Assembly: GCF_905479755.1 (NCBI RefSeq)
Contig: NZ_CAJQNT010000003.1
Location: 62,001-126,000, forward strand
DNA from: an uncultured Schumannella sp.
GTDB lineage: Bacteria; Actinomycetota; Actinomycetes; Actinomycetales; Microbacteriaceae
Length of the DNA stretch: 64,000 bases
Direction of reading: 5' to 3'
The position numbers and the translations under genes are program-made. The notes beneath the pieces were generated by a model. That model worked only from the letters and a program-made list of their open reading frames with translations, had not been told where the DNA came from and made no database searches. Of the stretch, positions 26,993 to 34,440 are shown one piece after another. Positions within the stretch are counted from its first letter, which is position 1. Each line of letters opens with the position of its first letter.

Positions 26993-27022
26993 CGGGGAGG
27001 CCGGCCAGAGCCGACCTCCCCG
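26993..27022 (-). terminator. Hairpin between the BmpA lipoprotein gene and the ABC ATPase gene
   Basis: CGGGGAGG(C)CGGC pairs with GCCG(A)CCTCCCCG, 12 bp with one C/A mismatch and a CAGA loop, 37 bases beyond the lipoprotein stop. No U-run follows, so it may attenuate rather than end transcription, allowing excess lipoprotein over ATPase and permeases. Confidence 0.5.
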
Positions 27023-27058
27023 CGTCACTTCGTTCTGTTCAGAACTTCGCGTGAGTCC

Positions 27059-28159
27059 TTACGGGCTCGACGGCGAGCTCACGACCACGTCGCCCGCGAT
27101 GATCGCGGCCTTGAGGTCTTCGAGCTCCTGCGCGAGTTCGGCCGGAACCTTCGACGCGAAGTCGTGGAACTCGGCGAGGCCCACGCCGCCGTTCTCGAGC
27201 GTGCCGACGTACGGCTCGTTCGAGAAGTTGCCGGTCGCCGCCGCGGTCACGACGTCGTACACGCCCGCGTCGACGCCCTTGAGCACCGAGGTGAGGAGCA
27301 GATCGGCAACCGACGGGTCGGTCACGTAGACGTCGGCGTCGACACCGATCAGCGCGATCGTGTCGTCACCGGTGTCGCGGATCGCCTCGGCGGCCGAGAT
27401 GTAGATCGGGCCACCGACGGGCAGCAGCACGTCAGCACCCTGGTCGAGCAGGCCCTGCGCCGAGGTCTTCGCCTCAACGCCGGCAGCGAAGCCACCGGTG
27501 AAGGTGCCCGACTGCGCTTCCTTGTCCCAGCCGATGGCCTCGACACTCGTGCCCTTGACCTCGTTGTAGTACGCCACGCCGTCGACGAAGCCATCCATGA
27601 AGATGGTCACCGGCGGAATCGGGATGCCACCGAAGGTGCCGACGACGCCGGTCTTCGAGTAGGCCGCCGCGGCGTAGCCCGCGAGGAACGCGGCCTCGGC
27701 CGTGTTGAAGAGAATCGGCTTGCCGTTCTCGACATCGGGCGTGCCGTCGAAGTCGCCGTCCAGGCCGTCATCGATGATCGCGAACTCCACGTCGGGGTTG
27801 TTCTGCGCGCCTTCGATGGTGGCGGCCGACAGCAGGAAGCCGACGGTCACGATGATCTCGCAGCCTTCGCCGACGAGGCTCTCGATGTTCGGGGCGTAGT
27901 CGTCCTCGCTGGCCGACTCGGAGTGGATCTCCGTGATGCCGAGTTCGTCGACCGCGGCCTCGAGACCGGTCAGGCCGAGCTCGTTGAACGAGTTGTCGTC
28001 GAATCCACCGGCGTCCGAGACCATGCAGGCCAGGAAGTCGAGTTCGGGCGTTTCGCCGTTGCCCTCCTCGGGGGCCGACGCACAGCCGGCGAGCACGAGT
28101 GCGCTCGAGCCGAGCACGGCGAGACCGGCGAGACCGGTCTTGCGGAAAGTGATTGTCAC
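27059..28159 (-). CDS. BMP-family (Med/PnrA-like) nucleoside-binding lipoprotein
   Basis: 366 residues from GTG 28159, with GGAGG five bases upstream. The lipoprotein signal peptide ends LVLAGCAS with the lipid-modified Cys at about residue 26. The mature part has BMP-family motifs: CMVSDAGGFDDNSFNELG, GCEIIVTVGFLLS, FAIIDDG, AEAAFLAGYAAA and VGTFGGIPIPPVTIFMDGF. In characterised members such as PnrA this domain binds purine nucleosides. It would deliver ligand to the ABC importer encoded just downstream. Confidence 0.93.
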   Translation of the reverse strand: MTITFRKTGLAGLAVLGSSALVLAGCASAPEEGNGETPELDFLACMVSDAGGFDDNSFNELGLTGLEAAVDELGITEIHSESASEDDYAPNIESLVGEGCEIIVTVGFLLSAATIEGAQNNPDVEFAIIDDGLDGDFDGTPDVENGKPILFNTAEAAFLAGYAAAAYSKTGVVGTFGGIPIPPVTIFMDGFVDGVAYYNEVKGTSVEAIGWDKEAQSGTFTGGFAAGVEAKTSAQGLLDQGADVLLPVGGPIYISAAEAIRDTGDDTIALIGVDADVYVTDPSVADLLLTSVLKGVDAGVYDVVTAAATGNFSNEPYVGTLENGGVGLAEFHDFASKVPAELAQELEDLKAAIIAGDVVVSSPSSP

Positions 28160-28207
28160 GGTGTCCTCCAAGAATGCGCGCACGGCAGGATGCCGGGCGT
28201 TTTCCTC

Positions 28208-28213
28208 ACGCTA
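28208..28213 (-). promoter_or_regulatory. -10 box TAGCGT for the BmpA-like gene
   Basis: TAGCGT on the minus strand about 50 bases before the GTG, leaving a short leader that carries the GGAGG ribosome site. This gene therefore uses a conventional leader, unlike the adjacent ATPase gene. Confidence 0.4.
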
Positions 28214-28300
28214 CCGAAAACTGAGCGGTCCACGGAGAGACTCGGCGCACTGATGGTCGAAGCGTTACAAATCTGCGACGGTCGCGAAACGATTCGGAAA

Positions 28301-28317
28301 TGTTGACGACGTCAACA
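28301..28317. promoter_or_regulatory. Operator-like palindrome TGTTGACGACGTCAACA
   Basis: Perfect 8-bp arms around one central base, in the gap between manC and the BmpA-like gene, about 140 bases upstream of the latter. The size suits a GntR/LacI-type dimer. It also contains a TTGACG hexamer on the minus strand. Confidence 0.4.
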
Positions 28318-28350
28318 CACGTTTTCGGCTCGAAACGGCGGATTCGTGCG

Positions 28351-29475
28351 CTACAGAACACCGTCTCGGCCCGACAGTTTGAGCGCATCGACGACGCTCT
28401 TGACGCGCTGAGCGTGCTCGCTCGTGGTCACGAGCAGCGCATCCGGCGTGTCGACCACGACGATGTCCTGCACCCCGATGAGGGAGATGATCCGGTCGGT
28501 GGTCGAGATGACGATGCCGCTGGCGGAGTCGGAGAGCACGCGCGCGTGCTCTCCGAGAATCGCGAGGTTGGCAGGCCGCCCACCCGAGTGCAGCTTCGCG
28601 ATCGACGCGAAGTCTCCGACGTCGTCCCAGCCGAAACGACCCGGGATCACCGCGAGGCGCCCGGCCGCCGCCGCGGGCTCGGCGACCGAGTAGTCGATCG
28701 CGATCTTGGTGAGCTTCGGCCAGATCCGGTCGACCGCGGGTCCGCGGCGCGCGTGGTCGTCCCACGCCTCCGCCAACTCCTCGAGGCCCGCCAGCAGCTC
28801 GGGCTGCGTGGCGCCGATCTCTTCCAGCAGTCGGTCGGCGCGCGCGATGAACATTCCGGCGTTCCAAAGGTGATGCCCCTCGCTGACGTAGCGCCGCGCG
28901 GTCTCGAGGTCGGGCTTCTCGACGAAGCTCTCGACGCGCAGTGCGTCGGGAGCACCCTCGATCGACAGCGCCTCGCCGCAGTCGATGTAGCCGAACCCGA
29001 CGGCGGGCTCGTCGGGGGTGATGCCGATCGTCGCGATGTACCCGGCGTCGGCGGCCAGCACCGCCTGCTCGACCGCCGCGCGGAACTTAGCGGGCTCGTG
29101 AATCACGTGGTCGGCGGCGAAGGACCCGATGATGACGTCCGGCTCGCGGCGCCGGAGGATCGCGGCGGCGAGCCCGATCGCGGCGGTGGAATCCTTCGGC
29201 TCGCTCTCCAGCACGACGTTCGGGTCGGTCAGCTCAGGCACCTGGCTCTCGACCGCCGCACGGTGCGCGCGCCCCGTTACCACCATGACCCGCTGCGGCC
29301 CCGAGATGGGCGCCAACCGCTCCCAGGTGGCGCGCAGCAGCGTCTGCCCGGATCCGGTGAGGTCGTGGAGGAACTTCGGGGCATCCGCGCGCGACAGCGG
29401 CCACAGCCGCGAGCCCACTCCGCCCGCGGGGATCACACTGTAGAACCGGTCCAACGCCGACGATCGCTCAGCCAT
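28351..29475 (-). CDS. manC: Mannose-1-phosphate guanylyltransferase
   Basis: 374 residues from ATG 29475. Makes GDP-mannose from mannose-1-phosphate and GTP. The nucleotidyltransferase signature VIPAGGVGSRLWPLSR begins at about residue 12; the FVEKP motif, WNAGMFIA and the metal site GWDDVGDF follow. It lacks the C-terminal phosphomannose-isomerase cupin, so it is the single-function form. Its product feeds the divergent mannosyltransferase and the polyprenol-phosphate-mannose synthase (2085-2921). A TAGAGT box 7 bases before the ATG supports the start. Confidence 0.94.
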   Translation of the reverse strand: MAERSSALDRFYSVIPAGGVGSRLWPLSRADAPKFLHDLTGSGQTLLRATWERLAPISGPQRVMVVTGRAHRAAVESQVPELTDPNVVLESEPKDSTAAIGLAAAILRRREPDVIIGSFAADHVIHEPAKFRAAVEQAVLAADAGYIATIGITPDEPAVGFGYIDCGEALSIEGAPDALRVESFVEKPDLETARRYVSEGHHLWNAGMFIARADRLLEEIGATQPELLAGLEELAEAWDDHARRGPAVDRIWPKLTKIAIDYSVAEPAAAAGRLAVIPGRFGWDDVGDFASIAKLHSGGRPANLAILGEHARVLSDSASGIVISTTDRIISLIGVQDIVVVDTPDALLVTTSEHAQRVKSVVDALKLSGRDGVL

Positions 29476-29482
29476 GCGGACC

Positions 29483-29488
29483 ACTCTA
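29483..29488 (-). promoter_or_regulatory. -10 box TAGAGT for manC
   Basis: TAGAGT on the minus strand, 7 bases before the ATG. Just upstream (29495-29508) lies TTGTGTTAACGCAA, a near-palindrome around GTTAAC that could be an operator shared with the divergent glycosyltransferase gene. Confidence 0.5.
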
Positions 29489-29548
29489 CGCATCTTGTGT
29501 TAACGCAAATCGACAGGCCGCGTACACCCGCTGGTTACCCGTGCTCCC

Positions 29549-29554
29549 TAGCGT
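29549..29554 (+). promoter_or_regulatory. -10 box TAGCGT for the mannosyltransferase gene
   Basis: TAGCGT 23 bases before the ATG at 29578, leaving room for the GGGAGGTGG ribosome site. Conventional leadered start, contrasting with the divergent manC. Confidence 0.4.
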
Positions 29555-29577
29555 CAAGGAAAGCCGGGAGGTGGATC

Positions 29578-30732
29578 ATGGGACGTCGAGTCGCGATCGT
29601 GAGCGAGAGCTTTCTTCCGACCCTCAACGGAGTGACGACCAGCGTCGTGAAACTCATGGAGCACCTCGCCGACCGCGGCGACGAGGCGATCCTGATCGTG
29701 CCGGCGGCGGGGTCGCCGCGCAGCTACGCGGGGTTCCGGGTGCACGAGGTTCCCGCGCTCGCCTACCGCCAGTTCCCGGTCGGGCTGCCCAATTCGCAGA
29801 TCTCGGGCCTGTTGGCGCGATTCCGACCGGATGTGGTGCACGTCGCCTCGCCCTTCCTCCTCGGCGCCCAGTCGATCGCCGCGGCCAACCGTCTGGGCGT
29901 GCCGAGCGTGGCGATCTACCAGACCGACGTCTCCGGCTACGCCCGGCGCAACCGTCTCGCGGTCGCCTCGAACTTCGCCTGGCGCATCGTGCGCTGGATT
30001 CACGAGGGCGCGGACCTCACCCTCGCCCCCTCGTCGACGGCGATCGCGGCACTCGAAGAGGCGGGAGTTCCCCGCCTGGAGCGCTGGGGGCGCGGCGTCG
30101 ACACCGATCGCTACCACCCGGGGCACCGTTACACGGCTCGGGCGCAGGAGCTGCGGGCCGAGCTTGCGCCCGACGGGGAAGTGATCCTCGGCTACGTCGG
30201 CCGCGTCGCGCCGGAGAAGAGCATCGAACGGCTCGCCGAGCTCGCGGGCATCCCCGGAATCCGGATCGTCATCGTCGGCGGCGGTCCGGCGCTGCCGAGC
30301 GTCACGCGCGCGCTCGAGGGGATGCCGGTCACCTATCTCGGCGAACTCCGCGGCGAGGAGTTGTCGGCCGCCTACGCGAGCTTCGACGTGTTCGTCCACA
30401 CGGGCACCGAGGAGACCTTCGGCCAGACCCTGCAGGAGGCGCACGCGAGCGGGCTGGCCGTTGTGGCGCCGCGCGCAGGGGGACCGATCGACCTGATCGA
30501 CGACGGCACCGATGGGCTGCTTTACGACCCCGCGGTCGACGGGGCCCTCGCGGCGGCCGTGCGACCGCTCGTTGCCGACGGCGCGCTTCGAGCGCGCATG
30601 GGCGAGGCGGGGCGGCGCAAGGTCATCGGCCGCACCTGGCACCGCGTCTGCGACGAACTGCTCGGCCGCTACGACGAGGTGATCGCGGCGCGCCGCACGA
30701 CCACGAGATCTCTCGACGTCGAGACAAAGTAA
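29578..30732 (+). CDS. GDP-mannose-type alpha-mannosyltransferase (GT4, MgtA/PimB-like)
   Basis: 384 residues from ATG 29578, preceded by GGGAGG. GT-B fold: N-terminal VAIVSESFLPTLNGVTTSV (acceptor loop), VHVASPFLLG and YQTDVSGYAR; C-terminal GYVGRVAPEKSIERL and the nucleotide-sugar site HTGTEETFGQTLQEAHASG with the E-x7-E pattern. This combination is typical of actinobacterial glycosyltransferases that mannosylate glucuronosyl-diacylglycerol or phosphatidylinositol at the cytoplasmic membrane. The divergent manC supplies the donor. Acceptor identity is inference. Confidence 0.88.
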   Translation: MGRRVAIVSESFLPTLNGVTTSVVKLMEHLADRGDEAILIVPAAGSPRSYAGFRVHEVPALAYRQFPVGLPNSQISGLLARFRPDVVHVASPFLLGAQSIAAANRLGVPSVAIYQTDVSGYARRNRLAVASNFAWRIVRWIHEGADLTLAPSSTAIAALEEAGVPRLERWGRGVDTDRYHPGHRYTARAQELRAELAPDGEVILGYVGRVAPEKSIERLAELAGIPGIRIVIVGGGPALPSVTRALEGMPVTYLGELRGEELSAAYASFDVFVHTGTEETFGQTLQEAHASGLAVVAPRAGGPIDLIDDGTDGLLYDPAVDGALAAAVRPLVADGALRARMGEAGRRKVIGRTWHRVCDELLGRYDEVIAARRTTTRSLDVETK

Positions 30733-30742
30733 GGTCGCCCTC

Positions 30743-30758
30743 AGAAGCGGTCGCTTCT
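30743..30758. promoter_or_regulatory. Palindrome AGAAGCGGTCGCTTCT over the sdh promoter -35 region
   Basis: Seven-bp perfect arms with a two-base centre, too tight for an RNA hairpin but suited to a dimeric repressor. It covers the position where a -35 element for the TAGACT box (30769-30774) would lie. Confidence 0.4.
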
Positions 30759-30768
30759 CCGAGCGCAC

Positions 30769-30774
30769 TAGACT
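30769..30774 (+). promoter_or_regulatory. -10 box TAGACT for sdhCDAB
   Basis: TAGACT gives a predicted start near 30781 and a leader of about 63 bases carrying AGGAGGAG just before the sdhC GTG. Confidence 0.45.
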
Positions 30775-30843
30775 GGGCGCGTCCGAAGCAATGCGACCGG
30801 CGTGCCACCCGTCGACCGCGACGGAGACCCCGAGGAGGAGTCC

Positions 30844-31275
30844 GTGTCGAGTTCCGCTGCGCGTCCCGCGGCGGCTCCCACTGTCCCCGTTCCCGCCCCG
30901 CGACGTCCCGCTGGGACGCTTTACCGCGGCCGCGAAGGAATGTGGTCGTGGGTGCTGCACCGCATCACGGGGACCGCGATCTTTTTCTTTTTGCTGGTCC
31001 ACATCCTCGACACGGCACTGATCCGCATCGACCCGCATGCCTACGATGCCGTCATCGGCGCGTACAAGACACCCATCATGGGGATCGGCGAGCTCGGGCT
31101 GGTCGCCGCGATCGGCCTGCACGCGCTCAACGGCCTGCGGATCATCGCGATCGACTTCTTCTCCTGGGGCACCCGTCACCAGCGGTTGATGTTCTGGATC
31201 GTCATCGTGCTCTGGGTGCTGCTGCTCGTCGGCTTCGCCCCGCGCCACCTGATGCACGTGTTCGGAGGCGAATGA
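30844..31275 (+). CDS. sdhC: Succinate dehydrogenase cytochrome b556 subunit
   Basis: 143 residues from GTG 30844, just after AGGAGGAG; an earlier in-frame start (30802) would lie in front of this site and is less likely. Three transmembrane helices with the heme/quinone region LHRITGTAIFFFLLVHILD, GLVAAIGLHALNGLRIIAID and a third helix near the C-terminus. Anchors SdhA/B to the membrane and passes electrons to menaquinone. It overlaps sdhD by one base. Confidence 0.92.
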   Translation: MSSSAARPAAAPTVPVPAPRRPAGTLYRGREGMWSWVLHRITGTAIFFFLLVHILDTALIRIDPHAYDAVIGAYKTPIMGIGELGLVAAIGLHALNGLRIIAIDFFSWGTRHQRLMFWIVIVLWVLLLVGFAPRHLMHVFGGE

Positions 31276-31709
31276 TGACCACGGTTCCTCTGCCGAACAC
31301 TCGGCCGGCCCGGCGCGGCGTCAACTGGGAAAAGTGGGGCTGGCTCTACATGCGCGTCTCGGGCGTCCTGCTCGTCGTGCTGATCTTCGGCCACCTGCTC
31401 GTCAACCTGTTCCTCGGTGAGGGCGTCAAGGCGATCGACTTCGCGTTCGTCGCCGGCAAGCTCGCGGATCCGTTCTGGATCGTGTGGGACCTGCTGCTGC
31501 TCTGGCTGGCCCTCATTCACGGCTCCAATGGCATGCGCACGCTCGTCAACGACTACGCGCACGGCCGCCTGCGGAAGGTCCTGCTCGGCGCGCTCCTCGT
31601 GTCCACGATCGTGCTGCTGGTTCTCGGCACCCTCGTTCTGACCACTTTCGATCCCTGCATCGGCGACCCCGCGTCGACCGGTCTCCAAGAGCTCTGCGAG
31701 GCACAGTAA
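31275..31709 (+). CDS. sdhD: Succinate dehydrogenase hydrophobic membrane anchor subunit
   Basis: 144 residues from ATG 31275 (an adjacent ATG at 31272 is possible; GGAGG spacing favours 31275). Three helices around LYMRVSGVLLVVLIFGHLLV, WIVWDLLLLWLALIHGSNG and LLGALLVSTIVLLVLGTLVL. The histidines in FGHLL and LIHGSNG are candidates for heme ligation. Second anchor subunit, second gene of the sdh operon. Confidence 0.92.
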   Translation: MTTVPLPNTRPARRGVNWEKWGWLYMRVSGVLLVVLIFGHLLVNLFLGEGVKAIDFAFVAGKLADPFWIVWDLLLLWLALIHGSNGMRTLVNDYAHGRLRKVLLGALLVSTIVLLVLGTLVLTTFDPCIGDPASTGLQELCEAQ

Positions 31710-31712
31710 GAC

Positions 31713-33497
31713 ATGGAGTTCACCGACGGGGACGTCATCGACGGCGTCCACTACCACCAGTTCGACGTCGTCATCATCGGCGCCGGTGGCGCCGGGATGC
31801 GCGCCGCCATCGAGGCCGGCCCGAAGGCCAAGACGGCCGTCATCACCAAGCTCTACCCGACCCGGTCGCACACCGGTGCGGCGCAGGGCGGCATGGCCGC
31901 CGCCCTCGCCAACGTCGAGGAAGACAGCTGGGAATGGCACACCTTCGACACCGTGAAGGGCGGCGACTACCTCGTCGACCAGGATGCGGCCGAGGTGCTC
32001 GCCAAGGAGGCGATCGACGCGGTTCTCGACCTCGAGAACATGGGTCTGCCGTTCAACCGCACGCCCGAGGGCAAGATCGATCAGCGCCGCTTCGGCGGCC
32101 ACACGCGTGACCACGGCAAGGCGCCCGTGCGCCGCGCCTGCTACGCCGCCGACCGCACCGGCCACATGATCCTGCAGACGCTGTTCCAGAACTGCGTCAA
32201 GCTCGGCGTCAACTTCTTCAACGAGTACTACGCGCTCGACCTGGTGATGAACGACGGCAAGCCCGCGGGCGTCGTCGCCTACGAACTCGCGACCGGCGAG
32301 ATCCACGTCTTCCAGGCGAAGTCGATCGTGTTCGCCACCGGCGGCTTCGGCAAGATCTACAAGACCACCTCGAACGCGCACACCCTCACCGGCGACGGTG
32401 TCGGCATCATCTGGCGCAAGGGTCTGCCGCTGGAGGACATGGAATTCTTCCAGTTCCACCCGACTGGCCTCGCCGGGCTCGGCATCCTGTTGACGGAGGG
32501 CGCCCGCGGCGAGGGCGCGATTTTGCGGAACGCCTCCGGCGAGCGCTTCATGGAGCGCTACGCCCCCACCATCAAGGACCTCGCCCCGCGCGACATCGTC
32601 TCGCGCTGCATGGTGCAAGAGGTCGCCGAAGGTCGCGGGGCCGGCCCGCACAAGGACTACGTGCTGCTCGACTGCACCCACCTGGGCGCCGAGGTGCTCG
32701 AGACGAAGCTCCCCGACATCACCGAATTCGCGCGCACCTACCTGGGCGTCGACCCGGTGCACGAACCCGTGCCGGTCATGCCGACCGCGCACTACGCGAT
32801 GGGCGGCATTCCGACCAACATCAAGGCCGAGGTGCTGCGCGACAACGACACCGTCGTGCCCGGCCTTTACGCCGCCGGCGAGTGCGCGTGCGTCTCCGTG
32901 CACGGCTCGAACCGCCTGGGCACCAACTCGCTCCTCGACATCAACGTCTTCGGCAAGCGCGCCGGCAACTACGCCGTCGAGTACGCCCAGACCGCCGAGT
33001 TCGTTCCGCTCCCGGAGAACCCGGCGAGCTTTGTGACCGACCTGGTCGAACGGCTCCGCGACTCCACCGGCACCGAACGGATCGCCGCGATCCGCAAGGA
33101 ACTGCAGGACGAGATGGACAAGAACGCGCAGGTGTTCCGCACCGACGAGTCGCTCGAGAAGGTCACCCACACGATCTTCGAGCTGCGCGAGCGCTACAAG
33201 AACATCGGCATCCACGACAAGGGCCGCCGCTTCAACACCGACCTGCTCGAGGCGATCGAGCTCGGTTTCCTGCTCGACCTGGCGGAAGTCGTCGTGTACT
33301 CGGCGCGCAACCGCAAGGAAAGCCGCGGCGGTCACATGCGCGACGACTACCCCGATCGCGACGACGCCACCTACATGAAGCACACGATGGCGTACCTCAC
33401 GGGCGATCCGCACTCGCCCGACGCCTCGGATCACATCACGCTCGACTGGAAACCGGTGGTCATCACCAACTACCAGCCCATGGAGAGGAAGTACTGA
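31713..33497 (+). CDS. sdhA: Succinate dehydrogenase flavoprotein subunit
   Basis: 594 residues. FAD-binding [19 protein letters not shown], the covalent-flavin His in [15 protein letters not shown], the substrate/active-site region [10 protein letters not shown], the [10 protein letters not shown] motif and the conserved [13 protein letters not shown] loop. Full-length family member. Catalyses succinate to fumarate in the TCA cycle and passes electrons to SdhB. Starts three bases after sdhD and overlaps sdhB by one base. Confidence 0.97.
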   Translation: MEFTDGDVIDGVHYHQFDVVIIGAGGAGMRAAIEAGPKAKTAVITKLYPTRSHTGAAQGGMAAALANVEEDSWEWHTFDTVKGGDYLVDQDAAEVLAKEAIDAVLDLENMGLPFNRTPEGKIDQRRFGGHTRDHGKAPVRRACYAADRTGHMILQTLFQNCVKLGVNFFNEYYALDLVMNDGKPAGVVAYELATGEIHVFQAKSIVFATGGFGKIYKTTSNAHTLTGDGVGIIWRKGLPLEDMEFFQFHPTGLAGLGILLTEGARGEGAILRNASGERFMERYAPTIKDLAPRDIVSRCMVQEVAEGRGAGPHKDYVLLDCTHLGAEVLETKLPDITEFARTYLGVDPVHEPVPVMPTAHYAMGGIPTNIKAEVLRDNDTVVPGLYAAGECACVSVHGSNRLGTNSLLDINVFGKRAGNYAVEYAQTAEFVPLPENPASFVTDLVERLRDSTGTERIAAIRKELQDEMDKNAQVFRTDESLEKVTHTIFELRERYKNIGIHDKGRRFNTDLLEAIELGFLLDLAEVVVYSARNRKESRGGHMRDDYPDRDDATYMKHTMAYLTGDPHSPDASDHITLDWKPVVITNYQPMERKY

Positions 33498-34261
33498 TGG
33501 CCAGCGCAACCGCCGAGGCCCCCGCGCCCGCTCCCGAGGCACCGATCCAGTCGTTCACGGTCACGCTCATCATCCGTCGCTTCGACCCGGAGACGATGGA
33601 CGAGCCGATCTGGCAGGACTTCGACGTCGACATGTTCCCCACCGATCGGGTGCTGGATGCGCTGCACAAGATCAAGTGGGAACAGGACGGCACGCTCACC
33701 TTCCGCCGCTCCTGCGCGCACGGCATCTGCGGCTCCGACGCGATGCGGATCAATGGCCGCAACCGTCTCGCCTGCAAGACCCTGATCAAGGATCTCGACA
33801 TCTCGCAGCCGATCTACGTCGAAGCGATCAAGGGCCTTCCGCTGGAGAAGGACCTCATCGTCGACATGGAGCCGTTCTTCGAGTCGTACCGGCAGATCCA
33901 GCCGTTCCTCATCGCCGACTCCAAGCCGAAGGGCGGCAAGGAGCGTATCCAGTCGGTCGCGCAGCGCGAGCGCTTCGACGACACGACCAAGTGCATCCTG
34001 TGCGCCGCGTGCACGAGCTCGTGCCCGGTGTTCTGGACCGACGGTCAGTACTTCGGCCCCGCCGCGATCGTCAACGCGCACCGCTTCATCTTCGACAGCC
34101 GCGACGAGGGCTCGCAGGTGCGCCTGGACATCCTCAACGACAAGGAGGGCGTGTGGCGTTGCCGCACGACCTTCAACTGCTCGGAGGCGTGCCCGCGCGG
34201 CATCGAGGTCACGAAGGCGATCGCCGAGGTCAAGCAGGCGGTCCTGCGCGGCAAGGCGTAA
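33497..34261 (+). CDS. sdhB: Succinate dehydrogenase iron-sulfur subunit
   Basis: 254 residues from ATG 33497. The [2Fe-2S] loop reads SCAHGICGSDAM with the distal Cys in NRLAC; the third ligand is Asp rather than Cys, as I recall for E. coli SdhB. The [4Fe-4S] and [3Fe-4S] motifs are CILCAACTSSCPV and CSEACPRGIEV. Last gene of sdhCDAB. In 34262-34440, between it and the convergent sigma-factor gene, only a weak hairpin (GCTTCCG/CGGAAGC, 34337-34358) is visible. Confidence 0.97.
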   Translation: MASATAEAPAPAPEAPIQSFTVTLIIRRFDPETMDEPIWQDFDVDMFPTDRVLDALHKIKWEQDGTLTFRRSCAHGICGSDAMRINGRNRLACKTLIKDLDISQPIYVEAIKGLPLEKDLIVDMEPFFESYRQIQPFLIADSKPKGGKERIQSVAQRERFDDTTKCILCAACTSSCPVFWTDGQYFGPAAIVNAHRFIFDSRDEGSQVRLDILNDKEGVWRCRTTFNCSEACPRGIEVTKAIAEVKQAVLRGKA

Positions 34262-34440
34262 CCCGCCCGGACGGTCGCCACAGAGGGACCGGCCGCGCGA
34301 CAGCTGGGATCGTCGCGAAGCCGGCCACTCCGTTGCGCTTCCGTAGGGATCCGGAAGCCGAGGACCGCCAATGCGGCCCTCCGTGAAAGAGACGCCCGCC
34401 CCGCGGCACTATGACGCGGGTTCCGCGGAAATCTCGGGAA

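Noticed and set aside
31176-33542. A 788-codon open frame antisense to sdhA and sdhD
   Set aside because: Same GC-driven artefact; no start signal or recognisable motif, and the sense genes are certain.
34262-34440. Possible small gene between sdhB and the sigma-factor gene
   Set aside because: No frame with a ribosome site or protein-like composition; only weak inverted repeats.
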